A DNA stretch of 47,922 nucleotides from Comamonadaceae bacterium. GTDB taxonomy: Bacteria > Pseudomonadota > Gammaproteobacteria > Burkholderiales > Burkholderiaceae_C. Positions within the stretch are counted from its first letter, which is position 1; each line of letters starts with the position of its first letter. Below, piece after piece: positions 18,710 through 29,267 of this stretch. A model generated the notes under the pieces. That model was not told the origin of the DNA, did not search any database, and saw only the letters and a program-made list of their open reading frames with translations. The stretch lies in NCBI GenBank assembly GCA_008080595.1, contig VIKI01000096.1:1-47922 (forward strand), written 5' to 3'. The translations under genes and the position numbers were made by a program.

Positions 18710-19672
18710 TCAAACGGGCTGAGTCTCAGCCGGGCTCAAATGGGCCAAACTGCCGCCCTGGGCCAACACCTGGCGGCGCAGCTCTTGCGCCACTTGCAAA
18801 CCCAAATCGGTCGCACTGGCGAGATCCGTCACCGGCCCCGACAGGCGCACACGCACCAGTGGCAAACGTCCTTCGGTATCACCCCAGGCGGCATCCATCG
18901 TCAGGCAATCTTGCGCCAGCGTGGCATAGGCGGCCAATGGCATGGAGCAACTGCCCCCCATGGCACGGCTCACTGCACGCTCTGCGGCCACAGCCAACCA
19001 GGTCGTCTGATGTACCAACGAGCTCAACGCATTGATCACATCGGCCCGGTCACTGCGCACCTCAATACCCAACGCGCCCTGACCGGCTGCGGGCAACATC
19101 ACAGACGGATCAAATTCGGTGCGAATGCGCTCTTTCAAACCCAAACGCTTCAAGCCAGCAGCGGCCAGCACAATCGCGTCATACAAACCCTCGTCAAGTT
19201 TGCGCAAACGGGTGTCCAGATTGCCGCGCAAAGGCTCAATCTTCAGGTCAGGCCGCAACGCCCGCAGCAGTGCCACCCGGCGCAAGCTGGAAGTACCCAC
19301 CACCGCGCCTTGCGGCAAAGCCGCCAGATCCGCATACTTGTTGGACACCAATGCATCACGCGGGTCTTCGCGTTCCATCACACACGCCAGACTGAAGCCT
19401 GCAGGCAACTCCATCGGCACATCTTTGAGCGAATGCACTGCCAGATCGGCACGACCTTCTTCCAGCGCCACCTCCAGCTCTTTCACAAACAGACCTTTGC
19501 CCCCGACCTGGCTCAAGGCGCGATCCAAAATCTGATCCCCCTGAGTGGTCATGCCCAGCAGTTTGACCTGATGCCCCTGGCCCGTCAGCAACGCTTGAAC
19601 ATGTTCGGCCTGCCACATGGCCAAGCGGCTTTCCCGGGTGGCAATCGTGAATGAAGATGATGATGAAGTCAT
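18710..19672 (-). CDS. hemC: Porphobilinogen deaminase (hydroxymethylbilane synthase)
   Basis: Polymerises four porphobilinogens into hydroxymethylbilane. 320 residues. Motifs: [47 protein letters not shown] with the catalytic Asp, [18 protein letters not shown], and the dipyrromethane-cofactor cysteine in [14 protein letters not shown]. The N-terminus carries a short Ser run. First gene of hemCDXY, divergent from ppc. Two bases separate its stop from the hemD start. Confidence 0.96.
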   Translation of the reverse strand: MTSSSSSFTIATRESRLAMWQAEHVQALLTGQGHQVKLLGMTTQGDQILDRALSQVGGKGLFVKELEVALEEGRADLAVHSLKDVPMELPAGFSLACVMEREDPRDALVSNKYADLAALPQGAVVGTSSLRRVALLRALRPDLKIEPLRGNLDTRLRKLDEGLYDAIVLAAAGLKRLGLKERIRTEFDPSVMLPAAGQGALGIEVRSDRADVINALSSLVHQTTWLAVAAERAVSRAMGGSCSMPLAAYATLAQDCLTMDAAWGDTEGRLPLVRVRLSGPVTDLASATDLGLQVAQELRRQVLAQGGSLAHLSPAETQPV

Positions 19673-19775
19673 AGATGGAGCGCTTGAAGCGGTAACCTTT
19701 TTGTAATCTGTTCGTACTCGAGAATGCTAGCATGGCTTTTGCTTGAGCTATTGCACACCAACCCTGAGAACCACC
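19673..19775. promoter_or_regulatory. Divergent hemC / ppc control region
   Basis: 103 bases between the two divergent starts must hold both promoters. A perfect 10-base palindrome ATGCTAGCAT is at 19724-19733, and TTGTAA at 19701-19706 could be part of a -35 element for ppc. Nothing more specific is visible. Confidence 0.35.
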
Positions 19776-22625
19776 ATGAAAAAGAGCACCCCCGTGCCCG
19801 CCCAAAACAGCCTGATCAACACCGAACGCCCATTGATCGAAGACATTCGCCTGCTCGGGCGTATTCTGGGTGATGTGATTCGTGAGCAAGAAGGCGAAAC
19901 GGCTTTTGCCTTGATCGAGCAAATCCGCCAGTTGTCGGTCACCTTTCGCCGCCATGCCGACCCGGCGGCAGACCGCGCCCTCAACAAGCTGCTGAAGTCT
20001 CTCAGCAGCGACCAAACCGTGAGCGTGGTGCGTGCCTTCACCTATTTCAGCCATTTGGCCAACCTGGCCGAAGATCGCCACCACATCCGCCGCCGTGACA
20101 TTCATGAACGCGCAGGCGACATCCGACCCGGCAGCATTGCCCTGAGCTTGCAACGCCTGCACAAGCAAGGCATCACCCCGCAAGCCATCAGCGACATGCT
20201 GGCGCACAGTTTTGTCTCACCCGTGCTCACCGCCCACCCGACCGAGGTGCAACGCAAAAGTATTCTGGATGCCGAACGCGCCATTGCCCAACTGCTGACC
20301 CTGCGCGACGACATCCTGGCCCAGGCCAGCGCACAGAAAGTGGCACGCGACGCACTGACACCCCGCGAGCTGGCCAACAACGAGGCCTTGCTGCGCGCCC
20401 GTGTCTTGCAGCTCTGGCACACCCGCTTGCTGCGCTTTTCCAAACTCACCGTAGCGGACGAAGTGGAAAACGCGCTGAGTTATTACGAATCGACTTTTTT
20501 GCGCGAAATTCCCAAGCTTTACGCCAGCCTGGAACAGGCCCTGGGCGCACTGCCGGTACACAGTTTCCTGCGTATGGGCCAATGGATCGGTGGTGACCGC
20601 GATGGCAACCCCAATGTCAACGCCCAGACACTCACCCACGCCCTGAGCCGCCAGGCCGACATGGCACTGCGCCATTACCTGACCGAAGTGCATTACCTGG
20701 GGGGTGAGTTATCCCTGTCAGCCATGCTGATGGATTTTCCCGCCGAGATGCAGGCCTTGGCCAATCACTCACCCGACACCAACGAGCACCGCAAAGACGA
20801 ACTTTACCGACGTGCCCTGATTGGTGTCTATGCCCGGCTGGCCGCAAGCTTGAAGCTGCTCACTGGTGGCGACGCTGCGCGCCATGCCGTGCCACCGCAA
20901 AACCCCTACCTGACCCCGGAAGAACTGCTGCGCGACCTGCGCGTGATTGAATCTTCCCTGCTGGCTCAACACGCCCAGGCTTTGGTCTCGCAGCGGCTGC
21001 AGCCACTGATCCGCGCTGTGGAAGTGTTTGGCTTTCACCTGGCCACGGTGGACTTGCGGCAAAGCTCCGACCAGCATGAAACCGTGATTGCAGAACTGCT
21101 GGCCACCGCCCGTATGGCCACCGATTACGCCAAACTTGATGAAGCTGCCAAACGTGAAATTCTGCTGCGCCTGCTGTGTGATGCCCGACCGCTGCGCGTC
21201 ATCGGCCACAGCTACAGCGCCCACACCGTCAGCGAACTCGGTATTTTTGAAGCTGCCAAAGCCTCACGCAGCCGCTTTGGCACACAAGCCATTCGCCACT
21301 ACATCATCAGCCACACCGAAACAGTGAGCGACCTGCTCGAAGTGATGCTGCTGCAAAAGGAAGTCGGCCTGATGCAAGGCCCACTGGATGACCAGGCCAC
21401 CTGTGACCTGATTGTGGTGCCCCTGTTCGAGACCATTGAAGACCTGCGCAACGCCAGCCAGATCATGCGCGAGTTTTACGCCCTGCCCGGCATCCTGCCC
21501 ATGGTGCAACGCGGCGCAGCCGACCAGTATGGCGAACAAGACATCATGCTGGGCTACTCTGACAGCAACAAGGACGGCGGCATCTTCACCAGCAACTGGG
21601 AGCTCTACCAGGCCGAAATCGCACTGGTGGAAGTGTTTGACGGCATCAACCGTGAAAACACCAGCACACCCGTCCAATTACGCATGTTCCATGGCCGGGG
21701 CGGCACGGTAGGCCGCGGCGGTGGCCCCAGCTTTGAGGCCATCCTGGCCCAACCCCCCGGCACAGTGCGCGGACAAATTCGCCTGACCGAGCAAGGCGAA
21801 GTGATTGGCTCCAAATACGCCAACCCCGAAATCGGCCGACGCAATCTCGAAACCCTGGTGGCCGCCACCCTGGAAGCCACCCTGCTGCACCCCACCCTCT
21901 CGGCCAAACCCGCCTTTCTGGAGAGCGCGGCCGAACTGTCTTTGGCCAGCATGGCGGCATACCGCAAGCTGGTGTACGAGACCCCCGGCTTCACCGAATA
22001 CTTTTTTGATGCCACACCGATCCGGGAAATTGCCGAACTCAACATTGGTTCCCGCCCGGCCTCACGCAAGTCCAGCCAAAAAATTGAAGACCTGCGTGCC
22101 ATTCCCTGGGGCTTCAGCTGGGGCCAGTGCCGCCTGACGCTGCCCGGCTGGTTTGGTTTTGGCTCAGCCGTCGAGAGCTTCCTGAACCCACCCGAGGCCT
22201 CCGAAAAGCTGAAAAAACAACGCCTGGCCCTGCTGCAACAAATGCAAAAACAATGGCCCTTCTTCAGCTCGCTGCTCTCCAATATGGACATGGTGATGGC
22301 CAAAAGCGACCTGGCACTGGCCTCACGCTACGCCGAACTGGTGGACAACAAACGACTGCGCAAAAAAATCTTCAGCGCCATTGAAGCCGAATGGCATCTC
22401 ACAGCCAAAGCGCTGGAGTTGATCACCGGTGACAAGGAACGCCTGATGCACAACGCCGCCTTGCAACGCTCGATCCGACACCGCTTCCCCTACATCGACC
22501 CGCTGCACCACTTGCAGGTGGAGCTGGTACGCCGTTTCCGCGCCGGGCAGAGTGATGACCGGCTCAAACGCGGCATTCACATCTCGATCAACGGTATTGC
22601 GGCGGGGCTGCGTAATACAGGTTAA
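19776..22625 (+). CDS. ppc: Phosphoenolpyruvate carboxylase
   Basis: Anaplerotic carboxylation of PEP to oxaloacetate. 949 residues from the ATG at 19776 ([13 protein letters not shown]). Conserved motifs: [16 protein letters not shown] with the catalytic His, [35 protein letters not shown], and the C-terminal [10 protein letters not shown] tail. Length is standard for the bacterial enzyme. Monocistronic and divergent from hemC; convergent with the next gene. A GC-rich inverted repeat (TGCGGC / GCCGCA) just after the stop, near 22633-22651, could stop transcription, but it lacks a U-tract. Confidence 0.97.
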   Translation: MKKSTPVPAQNSLINTERPLIEDIRLLGRILGDVIREQEGETAFALIEQIRQLSVTFRRHADPAADRALNKLLKSLSSDQTVSVVRAFTYFSHLANLAEDRHHIRRRDIHERAGDIRPGSIALSLQRLHKQGITPQAISDMLAHSFVSPVLTAHPTEVQRKSILDAERAIAQLLTLRDDILAQASAQKVARDALTPRELANNEALLRARVLQLWHTRLLRFSKLTVADEVENALSYYESTFLREIPKLYASLEQALGALPVHSFLRMGQWIGGDRDGNPNVNAQTLTHALSRQADMALRHYLTEVHYLGGELSLSAMLMDFPAEMQALANHSPDTNEHRKDELYRRALIGVYARLAASLKLLTGGDAARHAVPPQNPYLTPEELLRDLRVIESSLLAQHAQALVSQRLQPLIRAVEVFGFHLATVDLRQSSDQHETVIAELLATARMATDYAKLDEAAKREILLRLLCDARPLRVIGHSYSAHTVSELGIFEAAKASRSRFGTQAIRHYIISHTETVSDLLEVMLLQKEVGLMQGPLDDQATCDLIVVPLFETIEDLRNASQIMREFYALPGILPMVQRGAADQYGEQDIMLGYSDSNKDGGIFTSNWELYQAEIALVEVFDGINRENTSTPVQLRMFHGRGGTVGRGGGPSFEAILAQPPGTVRGQIRLTEQGEVIGSKYANPEIGRRNLETLVAATLEATLLHPTLSAKPAFLESAAELSLASMAAYRKLVYETPGFTEYFFDATPIREIAELNIGSRPASRKSSQKIEDLRAIPWGFSWGQCRLTLPGWFGFGSAVESFLNPPEASEKLKKQRLALLQQMQKQWPFFSSLLSNMDMVMAKSDLALASRYAELVDNKRLRKKIFSAIEAEWHLTAKALELITGDKERLMHNAALQRSIRHRFPYIDPLHHLQVELVRRFRAGQSDDRLKRGIHISINGIAAGLRNTG

Positions 22626-22664
22626 AGGATCGATGCGGCATGCTTGGCCGCACCTGCAATTTGC

Positions 22665-23720
22665 TCAATGCTGCGTGAACACCACGCCCAGGCTGGGCGC
22701 ATCCATGCTGCGGTCAAACCAGGATTCAATTTGTTCCAGGCTGGCGGCACTGATTTGCGCTTCTACGCCGACGGGCAAGATGCCAAAGCGACGGATCAGA
22801 AAGCGGCGCAATAACTCAGCCTGGCCTTCAAGCTTGCCTTGCTGCATGCCTTGTTGAACGCCTTCATGCATGCCTTCAAGCTTGCCTTCAAGCTTGCCAG
22901 CGAGCATGCCTTGCTCAATCAGTTGCTCTTTCCAGATGTCAATGCGTTCGCCAATCATGTGTTGTACCTCAGATAAGTCTTGGATTTCGGGTAAATCGCC
23001 CGTGGGGTCAAAGCGGCGCAGGACGATGCGGTTGAACCACACGGTGCAGGCACGGCGCAGGTTCGTATTTTGCGGGGCTTTGAGCTGGTTGAGCAATTTT
23101 TTAAACAATGCGCCTAGTTCCGTGGGGTCAAGGGCGCGTTCGATCTGCATCAAGCTGGCAATCGGGTTGTCGTTTTGCTGCAGGCTGTCTTCGCTGACGC
23201 GGCCTTCGTCCATCAGGAAATAGCGCAGACGCGGGCGGTAAGCGCCTAAGCTGGCGGGCACGGGTTCGATCAGTTGCTCTATCTCGCGTTCGGCGTTCCA
23301 GGGGCGCACACCGTTGTACAAGACCAGCGGGAACACCGGCGGCAGTTTGGTCTGTCCTTTGACTTGCCCGCTTTTGATCAAGTCCTGGTAGAGCAGGCCA
23401 ATGTAGGTGAGGATGCGCACCGCCATGAAGTTGTCTACGGTGCTTTGAAACTCTAGTAGCAGGTAGACGTAAACCCATTCACCTTGTTGGGGGGTGTCGC
23501 CCTCGTTAGAGCTGCTGCTGGGGTTTTCCATGCGGATGCGCCAGATGATGTCGTCTTCGCGGTCGCGCAGATCGTCGCTGACATAGCTGCTGCTCACTTT
23601 CTGCAGCGTGTCAAAGTCCAGCAAGGCGACCCAGTCTTCAACGACAAAGCCGCGCAGCAGGTCACGTACCGCCTCGGGGTGCGAGAACAGGTGTTTATAG
23701 GCGTTGTCGTGGGTGCTCAT
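22665..23720 (-). CDS. Rpn-family recombination-promoting nuclease (YhgA-like, with DUF4351 tail)
   Basis: 351 residues. It starts MSTHDNAYKHLFSHPEAVRD, typical for the Rpn/transposase_31 family of PD-(D/E)XK nucleases. Core motifs: SYVSDDLRDREDDIIWRIR, then YVYLLLEFQSTVD with the E-X-Q catalytic signature, and LPPVFPLVLYNGVRPW. The C-terminus after a GKLEG-repeat linker (RRFGILPV...SLEQIESWFDR) matches the DUF4351 tail. E. coli Rpn proteins cut DNA and promote RecA-independent recombination; they spread horizontally. It sits at the edge of the accessory block, convergent with ppc. Confidence 0.85.
   Translation of the reverse strand: MSTHDNAYKHLFSHPEAVRDLLRGFVVEDWVALLDFDTLQKVSSSYVSDDLRDREDDIIWRIRMENPSSSSNEGDTPQQGEWVYVYLLLEFQSTVDNFMAVRILTYIGLLYQDLIKSGQVKGQTKLPPVFPLVLYNGVRPWNAEREIEQLIEPVPASLGAYRPRLRYFLMDEGRVSEDSLQQNDNPIASLMQIERALDPTELGALFKKLLNQLKAPQNTNLRRACTVWFNRIVLRRFDPTGDLPEIQDLSEVQHMIGERIDIWKEQLIEQGMLAGKLEGKLEGMHEGVQQGMQQGKLEGQAELLRRFLIRRFGILPVGVEAQISAASLEQIESWFDRSMDAPSLGVVFTQH
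22827..22898. repeat. 12-base repeats in Rpn linker
   Basis: The unit TTCAAGCTTGCC occurs in tandem at 22875-22886 and 22887-22898, and again at 22827-22838, with related CATGCCTTG units between. On the coding strand each adds Gly-Lys-Leu-Glu. Because the unit is 12 bases, copy-number change alters linker length without breaking the frame. Confidence 0.8.
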
Positions 23721-23766
23721 GAGGGTGAGGCTAACAGATGTTCATGGCGATTTCCGGGCAGGGAAG

Positions 23767-26469
23767 TCAGAGTAAATGTGTTGTGCCATTTTGCATGCAA
23801 AATGTGAGTCTAGCGCTTGTTGAATATGCGCAAGCAGCTATTAAATTGATTGTGTTGACGGTGACTTCAGAGGTGATGGTGCTCAGGGCATCACCATCCA
23901 CTTCACTGGCCGTAGTCAGCGGGGTGAAGGTGGTGGGGGTGTCTTCCAGTACGGTGAGGGTGTCGTCCACGGCTTGGGGGGCGCTGCTGATGTGGATGTT
24001 GCGCAGGGTGACGCTGCTGTCTGTCATACCAAAGCCCAGCAGGTCAAAGCTGTACAAGACGTTGCGTGGCGCTTGTGGGTCGGCACTGAGTGCGCGTAAG
24101 TCCAGCGCGGCGTTGGTGGTGCTGCTGCCCAGGTTCAGGTGGTCTACAGTGAAGGACAGGAAGCGGTCTTCTGAGCCCAGGGTGAAGGCTTGCATCAGGC
24201 TGGTTTGGCTGGTGCTGGTTTCGCTCAGGGTGATGCTGCCGTCCGCATGGCTCTGGCCTACCCCCTGAATGCTCCAGTCGTTCACGTTGGCATTGAACTG
24301 CGGGTTCAGCGGAATTGAGGTCGCCTGAGCCGGTGTGCCAACGTTGTTCGCCGGTGTTGTGGATGCGGGCGCAGGGATGACCCGCGTGCCGGTGATGCTA
24401 CCCATGTAGAACGGTGCGCCTTCGGCTTGCAATGCGGCGATGTCAACTGCGTCGGGCAAGCGGCGCTGACCTGGGGCCAGGTATTGGCTCATGACATCGT
24501 CTGCCGTGACTGTGCTGGGCATGCCCAGCACATGACCCAGTTCATGAATCATGACGGTGAGCAAGTCCAATTTGCTGGCGGCTTCACTGCCCTCGGGGGC
24601 GGTGAATTCGGTCGCAAACGCAGTGGGCTGAAACTCGGATTGCTCACCCGGTGTGGCATCAGCAAACCAACCCCAGCCTGCGCCGGTGGCATCGAGCGTG
24701 ATCTGTGTGCCTTGCGTTTGACCAGCAAAACCTACGGGCAGATCGTCAATCTGGAATGTGGCCTTGTTCAGGATCGAGGCAGACGCACCGGCATCCAGCC
24801 AGTACTGGCGGGCCTGGGGTAGCAAGGCGTTGACTTGGGCCTGGGTCAGGGACGTGAGGCCGGTGCCTGTGCCTTCGGTGATGACGTTTTGGGGGAAGGT
24901 AGTAAGCGCACCTTCATTGCGATACTCGATCTTGGGGCCGACAGCGTTCCCAGCCTCGTCCGTATATCCATTGAGCATCTTGCGGATGCGGTCAAGGCGG
25001 TCGGCGCTGTCGGCCAGGATTTTGCCGGCATCATCGACAAAATTTGGGCAGTCAGGGGCGTTGCTCTTGATTTTGTCTATCCAGGCTTTGGCCTCTAAAA
25101 ATTTGATGCGCTCACCCCCATTCATCTTGGCCCCGAACTCAAAAGCCCAGCGATAGTCCTTGTTTTGTTCCAGTGCCTGGGTAACGCGCCAAAGAATATC
25201 GAGATTACTCTTTACACCGCCAGGTTCATCTAGCCGAATGAGTTCACGTTTCCGATCAATGAAGATGTGTGTCCCCGTGGGACTGAGCTCCTGACCTTCT
25301 ACGCGGATGTAGTTGCGTGCCTGGGGTGCTTTGTTGCTGTTCTCGAAGATCACAGCAAATTCCTGTCGCATGCCGCTAATGTCAATCCGTCCCTTTACTC
25401 CATCTTCAAATACCAATGCAGGTTTAAGCTCGGTGGTCAATAGGCCAACCTTACCTCCCGCTCCGGGCACCGGAACTATGGCAAAACCTCTGACATTTGG
25501 GTTGTCGCGAATGAATTTAATAAGATCCTTTTCAAAAGCGAAGTGCTGCAGATCACCCAGCAATTTCGGATCTGGACGTTGCGGCGCGTTGGGCGGCGTG
25601 GTCTTGAATAGAGTGATGTCGCAATTGGCGTTGTGAACCCAAACACCCCACTCTCCGACAAAGTAGGTGTGGTAGTCCTCCACCTCAATGTTGTAAACCG
25701 TAGTTTTGTAGATGTACCCTTCACCATCCACTTCATATTCTTCATCCCACGGCCAAGTTAAATCAGGCTGAGACTCACCAAAATACACATTTGGGTTTAG
25801 GCATTGGCTCACAGCAATATTCCATAGGCCACCAGACCCCTCCCAACCTGACGATGCAGCCCAAACAACGTCGTTTTGCCCGGTTTGATAGACATTGCAA
25901 TGATCTCCCCAGGAATCCGACCCATCAAACATTTGCAGCTTCGCTGATCCATACATTCCAGGTATCTTCGACGCTGCCGTCCAACCATAGTCGTCCACCC
26001 AGAAGGGGTGATCCAGGGTGGAGTACATATCCATAAACTTGGCCTTGACGTTTCCACTACATGGGTTTGGATTATCCCAAGCACGGACTCTATGTATTTC
26101 CTTATCCTCATGCACAAAAGTCTTCACCACCCTCTTGTACGCCAACTCGGTGCCATGTTCCGGGTTCTCTGGCCTGGACAGCACGAGGTCGCCCACCTTG
26201 AGCTTTTCAATTGCCACCAAGCCTTCTTTGGTGTGCACCAGGGTTCCGGCGATGAAACAGGCCCCCGATTCAAACCACTGCCGTACCTTAGTCACAGGCG
26301 CGGTCAACTTCTCCAGAATGGCTTCTTGCAACTTGCTGCCCGCATGGGTTGCGCGCAACTCGGCGGTCAATTGCTCGATGCTGGGGCGGGCAAAAGCTTC
26401 GCGCAAAATAGGAGCTGCCTCCGGGGTGTACATTGAAGCAACAGCGCCATTCATCAACTCTTCCCCCAA
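23767..26469 (-). pseudogene. Hint-domain / metalloprotease surface protein, C-terminal part (frameshifted)
   Basis: This frame continues the protein begun at 28276 after a shift at 26463-26467. In order: a helical stretch; a Hint (intein-like, pretoxin) domain from GACFIAGTLVHTKEGLVAIE to YHTYFVGEWGVWVHN, with first Cys and terminal His-Asn as needed for self-cleavage; an unrecognised domain of about 250 residues (from CDITLFKTTPPN); then a matrixin-like zinc metalloprotease with VMIHELGHVLGM and a Met-turn-like DVMSQYLAPGQRR. It ends in a cadherin-like domain start (AVDDTLTVLEDTPTTF). The last 25 or so residues are read from the dispersed repeat, so the 3' end is truncated; relatives normally run into many more repeats. 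Probably secreted or surface-bound when intact. Confidence 0.75.
23808..23842. repeat. Dispersed palindrome at truncated end, copy 3
   Basis: Arms CTAGCGCTTG and TGCGCAAGCAGCTATT. It lies inside the tail of the Hint-protein frame, right where similarity to a cadherin-like repeat stops (about 23880), so it marks or caused the 3' truncation. Confidence 0.72.
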
Positions 26470-28276
26470 TTGCGCCCAAAGTCTTGTCGATCATGCCCGC
26501 CAGTTTGTCCATCTCGGCTCGGTACCAGGCTGTTGCTTGGCCAATGGTCATCGAGTCTGACTTCGGAGTCAGCGACAACAGCTTGCCCTTGTAGCGAATC
26601 TGTGTCTGGCCGGTGATGTCGGGCAACAGGTCGTCCACCAGGCGAATCTCATTGCTGGTGCCTTTGGTGGTGTTCCACTGGGAAGCCATCGGCAGTTCTT
26701 CCGTGGGCTTTTGGGCGCTGAGCAGCTTGTTCTTGTTGACACCCAGGCCGACGACTTCGCCCAGTTTTTTCATCATGTTTTGAACTAGTGCGGGGGCGTA
26801 TTCATACAACTTGCTGACTGCGGTGGGAAGCACACCCATTGCGCCACCGAGTACTCCGCCAAAGCCACCGGTCATCAGTGCTTGTGACCAATTGAAGTTT
26901 TCTTGACCGGACACCCCTGCGGTCGTCTTGCCAACTTCGATGAGTCCAGTCTGCAAGATGGTGTCGAATGTTGTGCCTGCGGCAGCACCGCTGGCCGCAC
27001 CTCCCAAGAACTTGCCCGTCAGACTCTTGGCATTGGCCGCAACGGAGAGCAATTTCCCGCCCACACCAAAGGTCGCCACCGTGGCAAATCCCGTGAAGAG
27101 TGCATCCTTGATGTTGGCTTGTACAAACTGGTCATAAGTCAGCTCGTGCTTGTTGTACTGCTCAACGCGCTGGTCATAGCGCTCCATGTAGCCACCAGAG
27201 ATCAACAGGTCAAAGCCCTTGAGCACAATGCTGGCAATCAGGTAGTCGTTGGGGTTGAGGGTTTGCGCCAGTGTTTTGACGGGTGTTCCCGGCGCTTCTT
27301 CTGGCACCAGGGTGAGGTAGGAGGTGCGCAGATCGGCCTTGGCCAGCACCAGCGGCAGGTTGGGATCGTTGTAGTGGCCAATGCCATAAATCCAGGGAAA
27401 GTACTGGCCAGACACGGCTCCGTCGTAGCGTGCGGGTACAGCCACCTGCCCCTTGGCTCCTGTGACCCGGTCAATCGGTGTGGTCAGCTTTTGGCCCCTG
27501 GCCTGTGCGTCAAGCGCGGCTTGCACCAACTGGCCTGCGTCCCAGACGAACAGCGATTTGTACATGGTGGCGGTGTTGCTTGTCACTTCTTCAATGAACA
27601 CATCGGCATAGAGCTTGCCGTCGTCGGCCAGGGTCAGGTGATCCACCGTGCCACCGACGATGGGGGTGGTGGCCCCTAGATAGAACGGTTTGCCTTGTTT
27701 TCCGAAAGGGTCTGCAATGACACCAATCTTGCCGCCAATCTGCTTGCCGTAGCCGAAGTTGTCGCTTGATTGGAAGTGCGGGTCGTTGAACAGGAAGTTG
27801 TAGTCAGCCACCAAGGCGTACTCCCGGCCCTGGTACTGCACCACCACGTTGCCCGCGGCGCGCTGGATGTTTTGCTGGAACATGCGTTGCAGCCATCCCG
27901 AGTCTGAGGCTGCCGGGGACAGTGAGGTGCTCTGCCCCGTGGCCTGGCCGGTCAGGTTGCCAGCGTCGTCAAGGGCGACTTTCAGACTGAGCAAGCCAGA
28001 GTTGTAGTCTTTGGCGCTTGAGAGGATGAATTCGCCATCACGCTGACCAGCGGAGATGTATTGTGGCCACTTGCCTCCTCTGGCAACCGGGAATGATCCG
28101 CTTTCCAGTGTCACGACAGCGCTGGATGGAAATCGCCCGTTGCGGTCGATCTTGCCCAGGTCAAGCACATACACATTGCCAGAGATGTTTTCCCTGCCGC
28201 GAAGGGTTCCGATGGTGATGGGTGAAGTCAGTGCCATATAGCTTCCATTGTTGACCGCCATGTCCTGAAATCCCAT
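26288..28276 (-). pseudogene. Hint-domain surface protein, N-terminal part (frameshifted)
   Basis: Genuine coding runs from about 28276 to 26463; beyond that the frame is out of phase (the final ~58 residues, starting GRVDEWRCC, are noise). No ATG precedes 28276 in frame, but the frame stays open upstream to a TAA near 28408 with protein-like sequence (LPFTLSCVNEGLIRINVD), so the true N-terminus is probably lost. Features: a region with beta-rich repeats, a Gly/Ala-rich hydrophobic segment near residues 395-480 (GFATVATFGVGG...GGAASGAAAGT), which looks like the membrane-active pretoxin region preceding Hint in polymorphic toxins, and MDKLAGMIDKTLGAI at the join. Removing one G from the run restores GAIGEELMNGAV and the next frame. 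Confidence 0.7.
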
Positions 28277-28432
28277 GGGGGCTTTGATGTCAGACTGTAC
28301 AACCTGTTGTTCGCTCAGGAAGTCGGCACTGAATTGATCGACATTGATGCGTATCAGACCCTCATTGACGCAAGAGAGTGTGAATGGCAGGTTTTGCTGG
28401 ACATTTTACAAATCATTTTGACCTGCAGCCCA

Positions 28433-28469
28433 GATAGATAATGCGCAACAAGCTATCAAATTTGATAGC
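28433..28469. repeat. Degenerate dispersed palindrome, copy 4
   Basis: AATGCGCAACAAGCTATC resembles one arm of the repeat family and is followed by the perfect palindrome GCTATCAAATTTGATAGC (28452-28469). Located between the Hint-protein remnant and the FkbM gene. The whole gap 28277-28511 holds this element plus the open, start-less extension of the Hint protein. Confidence 0.5.
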
Positions 28470-28511
28470 ACATGGAAAGCCCGGTGCAGTGCGCCAAAGG
28501 CGTAGCCCGTT

Positions 28512-29237
28512 CTACCTTGAATAACGCCACTTACGCAGCGGCAAGCCCAGGTAATACTTGCGGAAAAACTCAAACCGTGCAGCCATTGAGAAGCTGTAGA
28601 CCGGGCTGGCGGGCACATACCAACTGTTGAGCCCGGTGCGCAGCAGCAGCTGGTAGCCGTTTTGTGTCATCAACTGGTGCTTTTTGTGATGGGTCACATG
28701 ATCTTCAATCAACACCAGGCGCGGCTGCCAATAAGCAAAGTCAAAACCCGACAGCGCCACCAATTCATGACCCTCGATGTCGATGGACAGCAAATCAAAG
28801 CCAACCGGTGCGTTGTGGGTGCGCAAGATGGTGTCGAGGGTTTCGCACTGCACCGACACTGTGGCACGCACCACCGCACCAATCGCAATCGGTTGATCTT
28901 CCAGTGTGGAATGCGGGCCGGCACGGTTGAGCTGCAACTGTTTGCCAGCATTCTCCGGGCTGGAACAGGCCATTTCCACCACCACGCCCTTGCGTGACTG
29001 GCGCAGCAAGGCACAGCAATCCGGGTCAGGCTCCACCAGCAACCCGGTCCAACCCAAAGCTTCCAGATGGTGGGACTGCGAATCCAGCACCGGGTCATTG
29101 GCCCCGACATCCACATAAAACCCGTTGGTTTTCTGAAAAAACGACTGCACCAGCGCTTGCTCAATGGCGGGTTCGTTGTTGAACTGGTGAACATGACGGC
29201 CAACAAAGTCAGCGCGTTGAGACAAAAGTGACGGCAT
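28512..29237 (-). CDS. FkbM family methyltransferase
   Basis: 241 residues. The SAM-binding motif I is YVDVGANDPVLDSQS, followed by the acidic loop LLVEPDP, and the FkbM signature is FDLLSIDIEGHELVAL. The family O-methylates sugars, polyketides or other small molecules; the substrate here is unknown. The C-terminus is basic and aromatic (FEFFRKYYLGLPLRKWRYSR). Start at 29237 (MPSLLSQRADFVG). It lies 30 bases downstream of the LytTR regulator and could be co-transcribed with it. No glycan cluster surrounds it. Confidence 0.85.
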   Translation of the reverse strand: MPSLLSQRADFVGRHVHQFNNEPAIEQALVQSFFQKTNGFYVDVGANDPVLDSQSHHLEALGWTGLLVEPDPDCCALLRQSRKGVVVEMACSSPENAGKQLQLNRAGPHSTLEDQPIAIGAVVRATVSVQCETLDTILRTHNAPVGFDLLSIDIEGHELVALSGFDFAYWQPRLVLIEDHVTHHKKHQLMTQNGYQLLLRTGLNSWYVPASPVYSFSMAARFEFFRKYYLGLPLRKWRYSR

Positions 29238-29267
29238 GGATGAATTGAGAAAATGAAAGTGCGTGGA

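Noticed and set aside
22801-22900. Short repeats as a CRISPR array
   Set aside because: Units are 12 bases, partly tandem without spacers, and lie in the coding frame of the Rpn gene.
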